A stretch of DNA of 64,000 nucleotides, taken from positions 29,093,128 through 29,157,127 of the forward strand of contig CM062294.1 in the NCBI GenBank assembly GCA_031216915.1, given 5' to 3'. Source of the stretch: Pictodentalium vernedei. Taxonomy: Eukaryota; Mollusca; Scaphopoda; Dentaliida; Dentaliidae. A program made the position numbers and the translations under genes. The first letter of the stretch is position 1. Every line of letters starts with the position of its first letter. Below, piece by piece: positions 22,563 to 35,185 of this stretch. The notes below the pieces were generated by a model. It saw only the letters and a program-made list of their open reading frames with translations. It made no database searches and was not told where the DNA came from.

Positions 22563-24509
22563 ATAATCAACAAACATACTCAATTTGCTTCTATTTTGGT
22601 TCTCCAATTTACCAATTTTCACTCATTTTCCTTCGTTTGGGAGGTCAAATGTTATAGCCCCCCTGTCGGAGAGGTCAGCCCCCCTTCGAGAAATCCCTGG
22701 CGCCACCCCTGGCCCCAAGAGGATTATTTTTTATATTAGCTTCTCAGGGAACGCAATGCGAATTTAGATTTCCAGAATTTAAAATAAATGGGTGCCTGAA
22801 AAAGCACCGGGGGAGGGGGGGTGTGATAAAGTTACGGGTAAATTCAGGATGAGCTAGAGTGTCGTCTTCTTATGTAGCTTCCTAAATGACGTAATGCAGA
22901 TGATTAAGGTGTGGTTGGATCAACAGGAAAATTGTACCTTCAATTCTAGACCCACCACCGAAAAGGATTGGCCAGTCGGGGTGAGGCGTAGGGAGAGGGG
23001 GCAGGGGACGACAGAGACTTAACTGATCTATGGGCATTCGATTCGAGTACCGCGACATATTAGCGGCCGGTCGAAGCCTTATTATTATAGTGGTAGCAAA
23101 ACTGATAACACTCTTTCGCAATGTTTTGTTCATTCTCTGCCTCAAAGGACTAATTATCAGCCCTTCATTTTTTAGTCGCCTTAAGACCAGGGTTATCGGA
23201 TGGATAAACGTAGTAAACGTCGGGTGGGATAAGGATTTGTAACTTTCACTGAATTTATATTATATATCTGTTAATCCAACTTGTTGAGCGATTTCTCCAT
23301 ATGCAGATGTTTGGAAGCGTCACGATGATTCAATGAGTTGAATTAAGTCCAAGGTTCCACAATTTTTTGAAAGGAAAATAATGATAATATACAGACAAAA
23401 AAAAAAAACAACCAAACAAACAACTTTAGTGGGTACCACGAGTGCACGAACACCCGATGCTCTGATTTGCTCTCATCGCACTCGTAAAGACGCTTAAACT
23501 TATGGTCATCATGGTTGATGGTTGCTTGGTTCATTTGAACAGTGATATTCTTCCGTGAAGTACCCGAAAACGGTTGATTTGCAAACGGCGATTTCAGAAT
23601 CTCTGAGAAACTCATTTGGCAGACGCCGAGTGAAATCGGAGTTTATTTTGTGGGCTGAAATGTTATTTTTATTTTGAAATCCCAAGAAGACAATCCTTTC
23701 TCGTCGCCATTAACTAATCCGCGCATTTATTAAATCTCAATCTAGCAGTCGCGAGTGCAGTCAACGTGTTCAACTCGCGAGAAAGCAAATGAAATTTAAG
23801 GAAAAGACAAAATGTTTTGGATGGCCTGAAATCTGTCGTAGACTTTGGTGGGCGTGCGCAGAAAACGTTGTTTATGTTCAAATTTCCCGTTTTTTTTCTC
23901 AGTTTTTTTTAATTTGGATGTTTTTCAACATTTCTTCGAATTATTTCCATGTCATCGTCAAAAAATGGTGCAGGCACGTGAATGCATGTTTCCTGGATTG
24001 ACAGCGGTAAGAATAATGTTGATTTGTGATTGTTAATCTTCAATTTGAAGCGTGAAGTTAGTCGACCCGAATCACGTCAATTTCATTTTCAGTCAGACTA
24101 AATTGGAAGGGGTCTCTCAAAGACTGTGAGGGCCGATGGTGGGGGGGGGGGGGGGCTAGGTCACAGTCTGACAAAGACTAACCCGGCGAATGCCAGAAAC
24201 CCTCAATAAACTTAGAACTGGGAAACATACGCGACTGGAAATATTGGCTCCCCATTAACATTAACTTCAAGTATGGAGTATGCGATGTAAAAATAGTGAT
24301 ACCAGGAGCATACCATTTCTTCAGCCTTGTGGCGACAAAATATTCTTTTATACTTCGCTTCATTGCGTCCCGCTTTCGACTATCGATTTTGCAGACAGTG
24401 GATACTTGCAGACGTGACTGTCGTCAGTTCTATAAATAACCGATATTCTGCGAATTCTAAATGAGGATCATGTCCCTTATTTGGCAACGTGATGTCATTA
24501 GTTAAGGAG
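22563..24509. other. Unassigned repeat-poor spacer
   Basis: No convincing coding signal. It contains a poly-G run at 24141-24155 and assorted A- or T-rich stretches. Short frames here lack recognisable motifs. Confidence 0.45.
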
Positions 24510-25200
24510 GGACGTTATATGACAAGATTGTGTGGAATATGAGCATGACTTTTTTTAGTGGGCTCAGGGAGGGGGGCTAGTCCCCCTCCCTCTGGAGCCG
24601 CCCTTGAGCCCACCCCTGCCTCTACTAGGCTCACACCTATGGCATATGCCATATCATGGGCATTGGCATTTCTGTGTACATTAACAACCTTTGGTTTCAA
24701 CTTTTCTTCAAACTTTGCCATTTTTGTCTTTAAACTCAGATTCCTTTCTGATTACCCAAATCCCCTTGTTTCTCTTGCTTCTTTTGTTTCTTACGGGTTT
24801 TTTTCCCCTGATCGCAACTGTAATCAAGTTGTGGTCACTATCCAACTCCTTTTCATCCTCCTCGTCCATTTCTAACTCTGTCATATCTAAACGAATATCT
24901 GTGAGAATATAGTCGATTGTTGTTCTTCTATTTTTCCTCTCCCAGGTCCATTTCCCTTTACACCTCCCATCTCTGTTCAGAATCTTCAGATTGAGCTCAC
25001 TTGTGAAGTCCAATAGTTTCCTTCTACTCCTGCCGACTTTCTTTTCACCGCTTTGTATGCCTTCTTCCTTGTCACCCTTTTGCCCAATAAAGTCTGTCAT
25101 CAAAATTATACCGAGTCCGAATCTTCAGACCGAGCTCACTTGTGAAATTCAACAGCTTCCTTCCATTCCTGTTGACTTTCTTTTCTCCCCACTGCATGTG
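24510..25200 (-). pseudogene. Non-LTR retrotransposon relic (AP-endonuclease C-terminal part)
   Basis: KLLDFTSELNLKILNRDGRC, KGKWTWERKNRRTTIDYILT and DSDHNLITV (about 24750-25030) are the hallmark GKWTW, IDYIL and SDH blocks of APE-type retrotransposon endonucleases. The SDH His is a catalytic-site residue. A second partial copy of the LLNFTSELGLKI segment at about 25130-25195 shows a local duplication. Upstream endonuclease motifs are missing. Same strand as the RT relic at 21.6-22.3 kb. Confidence 0.85.
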
Positions 25201-25593
25201 TAACATACGTGTGTCCCGGGTGAGATAGCAGGGAGAGACAGATGTGTCCCAACCCACCCACCCACGTGACGTTATACATTTATAACGTTATTATGACGTT
25301 ATGCATATCGTATCAGTTTCTTGCTACCAACTGATTCATATTGACGTCATCGGAATGCAGTGTGATCAAAGTTCGATGCTCTAAAACTCTTCAACCCTCA
25401 AGCTGCCACCGTTCCTAATCGATTTCGTGGTATATACATAACTTGTGCATGCTCTTTCCGATGCTGTCATCAGTTTCTCAAAACAACGAATACAAAATGA
25501 GTTGATTGAATCAGCACGTGACTCCCGATTACCTCTGGCTGACGTAATCGCTGCATGGTGGGGGAGAAAAATCATCCTCGATGAGTCAGTTGG

Positions 25594-25701
25594 TGGGAAT
25601 GGAGAAATCTCACCCTCGGGGCAAGATATTTGAACCAGACCCGAGGCTTGCCTCGGGTCTGGTTCAAATATCTTGTCCCGAGGGTGAGATTTCTCCATCC
25701 C
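25594..25701. repeat. Foldback palindrome of about 108 bp
   Basis: Arms GGAGAAATCTCACCCTCGGG...AGACCCGAGGC and the complement, joined by a 2-nt apex, with a one-base difference near the outer end. It belongs to no family I recognise. Flanking GACGTTAT motifs near 25268 and 25779 may be the ends of a larger foldback element. Confidence 0.8.
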
Positions 25702-26533
25702 ACCTCCAGACTCAACGGGGATCATAATAGTCCACTTGTGAATTACGACCAGTCCACCGCCACTGCACTGTATAATATGACGTTATTTTAGCAAAAATGG
25801 GTTACTATTGGAACTATATTTTACTGGGCAGTTATAAATCTTTTTTTTTTAAATAATTTAATTCGATTTGCTTTGTTGACAAATTCTTCTGCTATTTTAT
25901 CGATCACAATGAAGTCCATTGGGGATCTTTTAATATTTTTTTCACCCGACACATGATTGACGAGCAATGCTCTAAATTTATCAATAAACAAACTAACTAG
26001 AAATAGATTGTCTCTTTTGAGTTACCAAGGTTTACTCAGTGTATATTAACCCATGGGCGAGACCCTAGGTTTTTATGTACTTCGGGACCCCCTCTAACAC
26101 TTCAAGCTTTCACCCCACTACAGCTGACAGCCTGACCCTGGTACGGTAGGCATTACATCCATTTTGCGGGTCTCCTGAAGAATTCTACTCACAGTTATTT
26201 TTTCAATATTTTTATTGCGTGAGTAGAATTTTTCAGGAAAGCACAATTTGGGGGTATACACAATATACTTGTGAGAGTATATATATGGATAAATACATGT
26301 GTACATGTATCGCTACGACGCAGAGTGCAAAGTGCCTTTAACCATTGGAGCCCTAAGGCGCTGGTAACAAAAAATTGGCGGGCACCCCTGTCCCTATGGA
26401 CCCCTAGAATTCAGCCTAGTTAGCCTTATGAATTATACGGCCCTGGGTTTACCGAGGCTCATTGAACGAGGTTCAGAAATTTCATACCAAATCGTGATGA
26501 ATTTGATATTCCTTTTATCACCTAACGTGTAAC
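25702..26533. other. Unassigned spacer with a small hairpin
   Basis: CCTGAAGAATTCTACTCAC (26172) and GTGAGTAGAATTTTTCAGG (26219) form a stem of about 19 bp. A related half-site occurs at 30212-30254. No coding signal. Confidence 0.5.
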
Positions 26534-26765
26534 TTAACCCTTACATATGCCTAAGTTAACGGCCAAAGCCAGCCAATGTTATTCACAACTAAAAACTAAT
26601 ATCCAACTCAAAAACATGGCTTATGAAGCCTTCATTGGAACGAACTCATTGAGCTCATTCCAACGAGTGATCGTAAGCTATGTTTCAGAAAAAAATAAAG
26701 ATTTTAGTTACCCTGTAAATATCTTTGTAAAGGTCGTCCTCCATTCATGGTTAGGTGTAACCCCT
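26534..26765. mobile_element. TTAA palindromic MITE, diverged copy 2
   Basis: Left end TTAACCCTTACAT, hairpin core CATTGGAACGAACTCATTG / AGCTCATTCCAACGAG near 26634-26668, degenerate right end GGTTAGGTGTAA. It is recognisable only by comparison with the intact copies. Confidence 0.7.
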
Positions 26766-26816
26766 AGCACTCTGGTAGTGTAACAACATTTTCTCCAATC
26801 ACTGGTTTTCTCTATT

Positions 26817-27065
26817 TTAACCCTTTACCCAACGTAACTGCCAAAACCGGTCAGCTATTCTCAAAAATCTCCAATTAATTTTCATTATTTTTTCATTTTT
26901 TGTCTCAAAAACATAGGTTATGACCCCTCGTTGGAACGAGCTCGTCGAGCTCGTTCCAACGAGGGGTCATAACCTATGTTTTTGAGACAAAAAATGAACA
27001 AAATTAGTTATTTAAGAATTTTTTTTGCAAGTGTCGTCTGCTTTTCATGTTAGGTAAAGGGTTAA
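26817..27065. mobile_element. TTAA palindromic MITE, copy 3
   Basis: TTAA-CCCTTTACC...GGTAAAGGG-TTAA with an uninterrupted palindromic core (about 26900-26996) almost identical to copy 1. It looks young. Confidence 0.9.
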
Positions 27066-27228
27066 CTATGAATTTAACGAATTACATCTTGTTTGACAGA
27101 GCCCACTGAGCACTGTCCAACACGATATATTTGGTTAAATATCAAACTGCATGATGGGAAATATTTGCTGCTGAAAAGTTTGCCATTTTGACATCAATGT
27201 GCAGAGGTTCAATGGAAAAAAACAAGAC

Positions 27229-27236
27229 AGATGTAT

Positions 27237-27303
<67 letters not shown>

Positions 27304-27600
27304 TGTGAGTTAAGCGACACTTTCGACAGACATGGTCACCTCGTGTGGGATATTTTTTCGGCTGGAGGAAGCCGGAGTACCCTACGAGAACCACCGAGCA
27401 ACTGTGAGTATATATCAGACTCCCAGACGTACTAACTCCACGCAAGTAGGGTTAGCATTGGTTAAAGACAGGTGCACTATCGACGAGCTGTACAGCGCCA
27501 CTGTGCCCCTACGTGGGTAATCGGGATAAAGTGCCTTGACAAGGACACAACGCAGTAACCCCTGGCGAGGATCGAACTGTGACCCTTTCGGTTTTAAACA
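27229..27600 (-). mobile_element. tRNA-derived SINE with (TAAA)n tail
   Basis: On the minus strand it reads from a B-box-like GTTCGATCC (27576-27568) through the conserved segment complementary to GGAGGAAGCCGGAGTACCC (27363) and ends in a (TAAA)n tail (27235-27304 on plus). The same body occurs at 35186-35525, 28540-28650 and 51338-51480, so it is a dispersed family. Confidence 0.75.
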
Positions 27601-27939
27601 ATGTTTCATCATGCTGGCTTGTGACGTCAGATATTTATTGGGCGTGTTACGAACGGTATTTCCGTAATGAGCTATTGAGTCGTGGTTATGCGATAAAATG
27701 GATTCGAAACTTCAGTTGTCAAATTTTTTGGAAACTTTCTTATCTATTGACTAAAGTGAATTTTTTGATTTGATTGGTTGATAGATACGTGGTATGAGAC
27801 CACATTCATTGAAACCCACGATACGTCCGCCCAGCCACTGACAAATTTCCCATACCCAGTGGAAGCCTCGTTCCGAAATCTACAAATTGTCCATACCCCG
27901 TAGAAGACGCGTTCATCGAAATCAATCTACAGTGCACAT

Positions 27940-28070
27940 GTATTATATTTTAATCCAAAATATAGCTCATAACCCCTTATTGGAATGAGCTTGTCGAGTA
28001 CCCTCCAATGTGGGGTTCATAAGCTATGTTTTTGAGACAAAAAAGAAAAAAAGAAATTCCATAAATTTTT
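27940..28070. mobile_element. TTAA palindromic MITE, diverged core fragment
   Basis: ATAGCTCATAACCCCTTATT...GAGCTTGTCGAGTAC...GGGGTTCATAAGCTAT is a decayed version of the family hairpin. The outer ends are not recognisable. Confidence 0.65.
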
Positions 28071-28231
28071 TTATACAAGTCATATCGGCATATTTTCACA
28101 AAAACTCTTTTGCACAAAAATTCCACAGAAACCTATATGGCTCAACAATGGCAGATAAAAGATCGCATGCTGTGTGTGTTCACACATGAAATAGATTGTA
28201 CTTCTAAAACGGAAAGTCAATAGATAAATTC

Positions 28232-28409
28232 GTTACCCCGTGTCTGATTACGTGGTACGGTTTTTTACCTACCCGAAGCCAGCCGTATCCCATGAGGCCG
28301 AATTTACCTACTTGAAGCCAGCCGTATCCCATGAGGCCTTAGGCCTCATAGGATATGGCTGGCTTCGGGTAGGTAAAAACCCGTACCACGTGATCAGACA
28401 CGGGGTAAC
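28232..28409. repeat. Foldback element of 178 bp
   Basis: Arms GTTACCCCGTGTCTGAT...GTACGG and the complement ending ACACGGGGTAAC. The left arm contains a duplicated GAAGCCAGCCGTATCCCATG segment, so the right arm pairs with only one copy. No coding capacity. Confidence 0.8.
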
Positions 28410-28539
28410 TAATAATACCCTTCAGAATACGCTGTAGTATGCAACAGTGGTGCAGGATAGTCATCTGTGTTTTGATTTTCAAGAAGACATTCAAAAGTTA
28501 AAAAAAATTAAATATTCTTTCTCTGCGTACACGTGTATG

Positions 28540-28650
28540 TTGTTTGTTTATTTATTGGGGCTTAACGACACTTTCAACAGCCATGTCCTATCGGAACGTT
28601 TTAGCGGCAGGAATCCAGAATACGCGAAAAGAACCACCAAGCAACTATCA
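28540..28650 (-). mobile_element. SINE fragment
   Basis: TTTATTTATTGGGGCTTAAC then ACACTTTCAACAG and GAACCACCAAGCAACT match the tail and body of the SINEs at 27229 and 35186. The tRNA-like head is missing. Confidence 0.65.
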
Positions 28651-28686
28651 AGCCAACTGCATAACTTGATTGGTTGCTACAGTATA

Positions 28687-29567
28687 TACAGTACGTGGAG
28701 AGTGTATTATCACTAAATCACCCGCAGAGTGGAGAGATTCCACCCAAGCAATAATTGCAAGTTGTTGCAAAGCATAACAAGTACAAGCAAAGTTCCAACC
28801 AATGGACCTCCGGGTTATACCGTGTAGTACCGGGTTATACCGTGTAGTACCGGGTTATACCGTGTAGTACCGGGTTATACCGTGTAGTACCGGGTTATAC
28901 GGTGTAGTACCGGGTTATACGGTGTAGTACCGGGTTATACCGTGTAGTACCGGGTTATACCGTGTAGTACCGGGTTATACCGTGTAGTACCGGGTTATAC
29001 CGTGTAGTACCGGGTTATACCGTGTAGTACCGGGTTATACCGTGTAGTACCGGGTTATACGGTGTAGTACCGGGTTATACGGTGTAGTACCGGGTTATAC
29101 CGTGTAGTACCGGGTTATACCGTGTAGTACCGGGTTATACCGTGTAGTACCGGGTCATACCGTGTAGTACCGGGTTATACCGTGTAGTACCGAGTTATAC
29201 CGTGTAGTACCGGGTTATACCGTGTAGTACCGGGTTATACCGTGTAGTACCGGGTTATACCGTGTAGTACCGGGTTATACCGTGTAGTACCGGGTTATAC
29301 CGTGTAGTACCGGGTTATACCGTATAGTACCGGGTTATACCGTGTAGTACCGGGTTATACCGTGTAGTACCGGGTTATACCGTGTAGTACCGGGTTATAC
29401 CGTGTAGTACCGGGTTATACCGTGTAGTACCGGGTTATACTCGGAGGTCCATTGGTTGAACATTGCTTGTGTTCTTTGTCTCCATGTACAGAATTTGAAA
29501 GTGATACTCTGGGTGATAACTCCACTCCGCAGGTGATTTCGTCACAATCCACTCTCCACGTACTGTA
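28687..29567. mobile_element. Tc1/mariner-like MITE carrying a minisatellite
   Basis: TACAGTACGTGGAGAGTG on the left and CACTCTCCACGTACTGTA on the right, so a TA target with CAGT ends. Sub-terminal arms also match (AAATCACCCGCAGAGTGGAG versus its complement). The inner arms CCAATGGACCTCCG / CGGAGGTCCATTGG are shared with the two MITEs at 45313 and 57021. The space between them is filled by the 20-bp minisatellite. Confidence 0.8.
28811..29440. repeat. 20-bp minisatellite, about 31.5 copies
   Basis: Unit CGGGTTATACCGTGTAGTAC repeated without spacers for 630 bp. Most units are identical. Variants include GGTGTAG units (28910, 28920s, 29060s), one GGGTCATAC and one GAGTTATAC. The GGTGTAG variant pairs recur about 160 bp apart, which suggests block-wise expansion. 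Confidence 0.95.
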
Positions 29568-29572
29568 GCCTA

Positions 29573-30200
29573 ACTGGGTCATGTTCTTAAGTGAATTGTG
29601 AAACTTGATCAATTAATTCATTTAATTGCGAAGCTGACCCAGTTATTACAGTAACTTACTTTCAATGATCAATTGTTTTAGAAAATCACATAACTAGATC
29701 AATTCACGCAGTAAATTGCGTAACTTGATTATTTGGTGCAGTACATTTCATGATCGGATTAATTGCTACATTTATTACAGCAGCTGGATCAACTAATGAA
29801 GTAAACTGCAAAGCTGGATCGTTTTCTACAGAGAAATACGTAACTGGAGCAACGGCTGCAGTGAACATCATACCTTGATCAATTGCGACAGTGAATTGCG
29901 TAACTAAAGCAATTGACACAGTAAGTTGTGCATCTGGGTCATTGCTACCGTAAATTGCGCAACCCATGCAGATCATGCAGTGTATCCCTTATAAAAAAAA
30001 GTACCATGGTAAACCATGGTAAATCGCAAAATACCCTGGTAATACCATGGTATACCATGGTATTACCAGGGTATTTTGGGATTTACCATGGTTTACCATG
30101 GTACTTTTTTATAAGGGATTGCGTAACTTGATGGACTGTTGTAGTGAATTGTGTAACTCGTAGTTGCCACAGTACATTTCTCAACGGCATCAACTAGATC
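29573..30200. repeat. Degenerate tandem repeat with a period of about 31-36 bp
   Basis: Diverged units of the type GCGTAACTTGATCAATTGCT ACAGTAAATT run through the interval and are interrupted by the foldback element at 29984-30119, after which the repeat resumes. Open frames here only reflect the periodicity. Confidence 0.7.
29984..30119. repeat. Foldback element built from CCATGG palindromes
   Basis: 136-bp inverted repeat beginning ATCCCTTATAAAAAAAAG and ending CTTTTTTATAAGGGAT. It contains six CCATGG sites and nested ACCATGGT palindromes. It is inserted inside the degenerate tandem repeat. Confidence 0.85.
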
Positions 30201-30319
30201 TGTTATATGGTTTCTTTTTCAATATTTTTATTGTATGAGTAAAATTCTTCAGGGAATTGAGAATATGTAGTATAGTGTAGCAGACTGTTTCACTTCCACA
30301 TAAATAGATGAGCTGATGT

Positions 30320-33300
30320 ATAACAGTAATATTCAATTTCTATATTATGTGGAGTAAAGTCTGCAGCAGTCATGTTCAATTCATATAATATACAGTGTAT
30401 TAGCTATAGAAGTAATATTTAAGATCCATAATATACAGTGCAATAGACTCAGTAGTAATATTTAATGTCCATAATATACAGTGTAATAGATTACAGTAGT
30501 AATATTTAATGTCCATAATATACAATGTAATAGATACAGTAGTACCATTTAATATTCATAATATGTAGTATAATAGATACAGTAGTACCATTTAATATTC
30601 ATGATATGCAGCGTAATAGATACAGTATTAATATTTTATATTCATAATATGCAGTGTAATAGATACAGTAGTAATATTTAATATTCATAATATGCAGTGT
30701 ATATTCATAATATGCAGTGTAATGGATACAGTAGTAATATTTAATATTCATAATATGCAGTGTAATAGATACAGTAGTAATATTTAATATTCATAATATG
30801 CAGTGTATATTCATAATATGCAGTGTAATGGATACAGTAGTAATATTTAATATCCATAATATGCAGTGTAATAGATACAGTAGTAATATTTAATATTCAT
30901 AATATACAGTGTAATAGATACAGTAGTAATATGTAATATTCATAATATGTAGTGTAATAGATACAGTAGTAATATTTAATATTCATAATATGCAGTGTAT
31001 ATTCATAATATACAGTGTAATAGATACAGTAGTAATATTTAATATTCATAATATACAGTGTAATAGATACAGTAGTAATATTTAATATTCATAATATGCA
31101 GTGTATATTCATAATATGCAGTGTAATGGATACAGTAGTAATATTTAATATCCATAATATGCAGTGTAATGGATACAGTAGTAATATTTAATATCCATAA
31201 TATGCAGTGTAATAGATACAGTAGTAATATTTAATATTCATAATATGTAGTGTAATAGATACAGTAGTAATATTTAATATTCATAATGTGTAGTATAATA
31301 GATACAGTAGTAATATTTAATATTCATAATGTGTAGTATAACAGATACAGTAGTAATATTTAATATTCATAATGTGTAGTATAATAGATACAGTAGTAAT
31401 ATTTAATATTCATAATGTGTAGTATAATAGATACAGTAGTAATATTTAATATTCATAATGTGTAGTATAATAGATACAGTAGTAATATTTAATATTCATA
31501 ATGTGTAGTATAATAGATACAGTAGTAATATTTAATATTCAAAATGTGTAGTATAATAGATACAGTAGTAATATTTAATATTCATAATGCGTAGTATAAT
31601 AGATACAGTAGTAATATTTAATATTCATAATGCGTAGTATAATAGATACAGTAGTAATATTTAATGTCCATAATATACAGTGTAATAGATTACAGTAGTA
31701 ATATTTAATGTCCATAATATACAATGTAATAGATACAGTAGTACCATTTAATATTCATAATATGTAGTATAATAGATACAGTAGTACCATTTAATATTCA
31801 TGATATGCAGCGTAATAGATACAGTATTAATATTTTATATTCATAATATGCAGTGTAATAGATACAGTAGTAATATTTAATATTCATAATATGCAGTGTA
31901 TATTCATAATATGCAGTGTAATGGATACAGTAGTAATATTTAATATTCATAATATGCAGTGTAATAGATACAGTAGTAATATTTAATATTCATAATATGC
32001 AGTGTGTATTCATAATATGCAGTGTAATGGATACAGTAGTAATATTTAATATCCATAATATGCAGTGTAATAGATACAGTAGTAATATTTAATATTCATA
32101 ATATACAGTGTAATAGATACAGTAGTAATATGTAATATTCATAATATGTAGTGTAATAGATACAGTAGTAATATTTAATATTCATAATATGCAGTGTATA
32201 TTCATAATATACAGTGTAATAGATACAGTAGTAATATTTAATATTCATAATATACAGTGTAATAGATACAGTAGTAATATTTAATATTCATAATATGCAG
32301 TGTATATTCATAATATGCAGTGTAATGGATACAGTAGCAATATTTAATATCCATAATATGCAGTGTAATGGATACAGTAGTAATATTTAATATCCATAAT
32401 ATGCAGTGTAATAGATACAGTAGTAATATTTAATATTCATAATATGTAGTGTAATAGATACAGTAGTAATATTTAATATTCATAATGTGTAGTATAATAG
32501 ATACAGTAGTAATATTTAATATTCATAATGTGTAGTATAACAGATACAGTAGTAATATTTAATATTCATAATGTGTAGTATAATAGATACAGTAGTAATA
32601 TTTAATATTCATAATATGTAGTATAATAGATACAGTAGTAATATTTAATATTCATAATGTGTAGTATAATAGATACAGTAGTAATATTTAATATTCATAA
32701 TGTGTAGTATAATAGATACAGTAGTAATATTTAATATTCATAATGTGTAGTATAATAGATACAGTAGTAATATTTAATATTCATAATGCGTAGTATAATA
32801 GATACAGTAGTAATATTTAATATTCATAATGCGTAGTATAATAGATACAGTAGTAATATTTAATATTCATAATGTGTAGTATAATAGATACAGTAGTAAT
32901 ATTTAATATTCATAATGGGTAGTATAATAGATACAGTAGTAATATTTAATATTCATAATGTGTAGTATAATAGATACAGTAGTAATATTTAATATTCATA
33001 ATGTGTAGTATAATAGATACAGTAGTAATATTTAATATTCATAATGTGTAGTATAATAGGTACAGCAGTAATATTTAATATTCATAATGTGTAGTATAAT
33101 AGATACAGTAGTAATATTTAATATTCATAATGTGTAGTATAATAGATACAGTAGTAATATTTAATATTCATAATGTGTAGTATAATAGATACAGTAGTAA
33201 TATTTAATATCCATAATGTGTAGTATAATAGATACTGTAGTAATATTTAATATCCATAATGTGTAGTATAATAGATACAGTAGTAATATTTAATATTCAT

Positions 33301-34255
33301 AATGTGTAGTATAATAGATACAGTAGTAATATTTAATATCCATAATGTGTAGTATAATAGATACAGTAGTAATATTTAATATCCATAATGTGTAGTATAA
33401 TAGATACAGTAGTAATATTTAATATTCATAATGTGTAGTATAATAGATACAGTAGTAATATTTAATATCCATAATGTGTAGTATAATAGATACAGTAGTA
33501 ATATTTAATATCCATAATGTGTAGTATAATAGATACAGTAGTAATATTTAATATTCATAATGTGTAGTATAATAGATACAGTAGTAATATTTAATATTCA
33601 TAATGTGTAGTATAATAGATACAGTAGTAATATTTAATATTCATAATGTGTAGTATAATAGATACAGTAGTAATATTTAATATTTATAATGTGTAGTACA
33701 ATAGATACAGTAGTAATATTTAATATTCATAATGTGTAGTATAATAGATACAGTAGTAATATTTAATATTCATAATGTGTAGTATAATAGATACAGTAGT
33801 AATATCTAATATTCATAATGTGTAGTATAATAGATACAGTAGTAATATTTAATATTCATAATGTGTAGTATAATAGATACAGTAGTAATATTTAATATTC
33901 ATAATGTGTATTATAATAGATACAGTAGTAATATTTAATATTCATAATGTGTAGTATAATAGATACAGCAGTAATATTTAATATTCATAATGTGTAGTAT
34001 AATAGATACAGCAGTAATATTTAATATTCATAATGTGTAGTATAAAAGATACAGCAGTAATATTTAATATTCATAATGTGTAGTATAATAGATACAGCAG
34101 TAATATTTAATATTCATAATGTGTAGTATAATAGATACAGTAGTAATATTTAATATTCATAATGTGTAGTATAATAGATACAGTAGTAATATTTAATATT
34201 CATAATGTGTAGTATAATAGATACAGTAGTAATATTTAATGTGCGTAGGTTAATA
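30320..34255. repeat. 43-bp satellite array with higher-order structure
   Basis: About 90 head-to-tail units of the type AATATTCATAATGTGTAGTA TAATAGATAC AGTAGTAATA TTT. The left two thirds have variant units (TGTCCATAATATACAG, GTACCATT and truncated 21-bp half-units). They repeat as a 1,199-bp higher-order block: TTTAATGTCC occurs at 30461 and again at 31660 with the same private variants following. From about 32.9 kb onward the array is homogeneous. AT-rich, non-coding. Confidence 0.95.
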
Positions 34256-34370
34256 AGTGCAGCAGTATTATTTAATTCGTGAAATATGTAAAATATGTAA
34301 TTTAATAACAGTACCATTGAGCTATTGTAGTAATATTTCGTACCTATTGTATACATACAGAATATACTCA

Positions 34371-34500
34371 CAGCAGCTTGGTGTATCAAATGTTCACCAC
34401 GAGTGGTGAGGTGGTGTTACCTGCGAGCCTTTGGCACGCGGTTAACACCACTTCACACTCGTGGTGAACATGTGGTATACCAAGCCACTTTGGGTATATT
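34371..34500. repeat. Foldback element at the right edge of the satellite
   Basis: Arms AATATACTCACAGCAGCTTG...GTTCACCACGAGTG and the complement ending TGGGTATATT, with several mismatches. Loop near GAGCCTTTGGCACGCGG. Confidence 0.8.
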
Positions 34501-34984
34501 TTATTTATACCATGATCGTCAGATTAATAAGAGTTAAAATGTTAAATTAATCAATATTCACACGTGCGAATCTGTTTTTGTTTACATGAGCACTGATGGG
34601 CGGTACTTCCGCTTACAATGTTATTGCCGAAACGAAATAGAAAACGAAACGCGGGGCCTTTTTCATTTTAATAACATAATAACATACTATTTCGAGTTAT
34701 GGATGCTTTATTAACATGAGACAACGGATGTTTGTTAATTTTTGGTATCTTCTGGGGTAAACTTATTTAAAAACGTAATAAATAATTGCTGGTTTCATTA
34801 CACTCTTCACGGGGCGACGAGTAATAAATTTAGACAAGCTTGCATTGAAGGTGAGGTCACTAAAGGTCAACATGGATGTAGTTCCTCTGTAGGTGTAAAT
34901 TTTATCTACTGAAACCCCATTGCTGGCGTGTTCACCGCGGTTGGTGTGTAAAGCTAAAATTTATGTCATAGGCTTTTTATATAT
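34501..34984. other. Unassigned spacer
   Basis: No coding signal or clear repeat identified. Confidence 0.45.
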
Positions 34985-35175
34985 AGTAGAATAGGTTATC
35001 ATGGTGTACAGTGTAATAGCTACAGCAGTAGTATTTAAATCCTGTGGTAGAGAGTGTAATAGAGAGTGTAATAGCCACAGTAGCAGTATTTAATTCCTGT
35101 GGTAGAGAGTGTAATAGAGAGTGTAATAGCTACAGCTGCAATATTTCATTCCTTTAATATGCTGCGTACCAGCTA
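34985..35175. repeat. Tandem repeat distantly related to the 43-bp satellite
   Basis: Units of the type GTAATAGCTACAGCAGTAGT ATTTAAATCC TGTGGTAGAG recur about three times. GTAATAG..ACAG..GTA..ATTTAA echoes the satellite unit, which suggests an old outlying fragment. Confidence 0.65.
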
Positions 35176-35185
35176 TAGCAGTAAT

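Noticed and set aside
28811-29440. CRISPR-like array
   Set aside because: The 20-bp units abut without unique spacers, and the context is a eukaryotic MITE.
29704-30131. Short frames on both strands
   Set aside because: Explained by the degenerate 31-36-bp tandem repeat and the CCATGG foldback.
34150-34389. 79-codon frame at the satellite edge
   Set aside because: Translation of the 43-bp satellite and flank, without protein-like composition.
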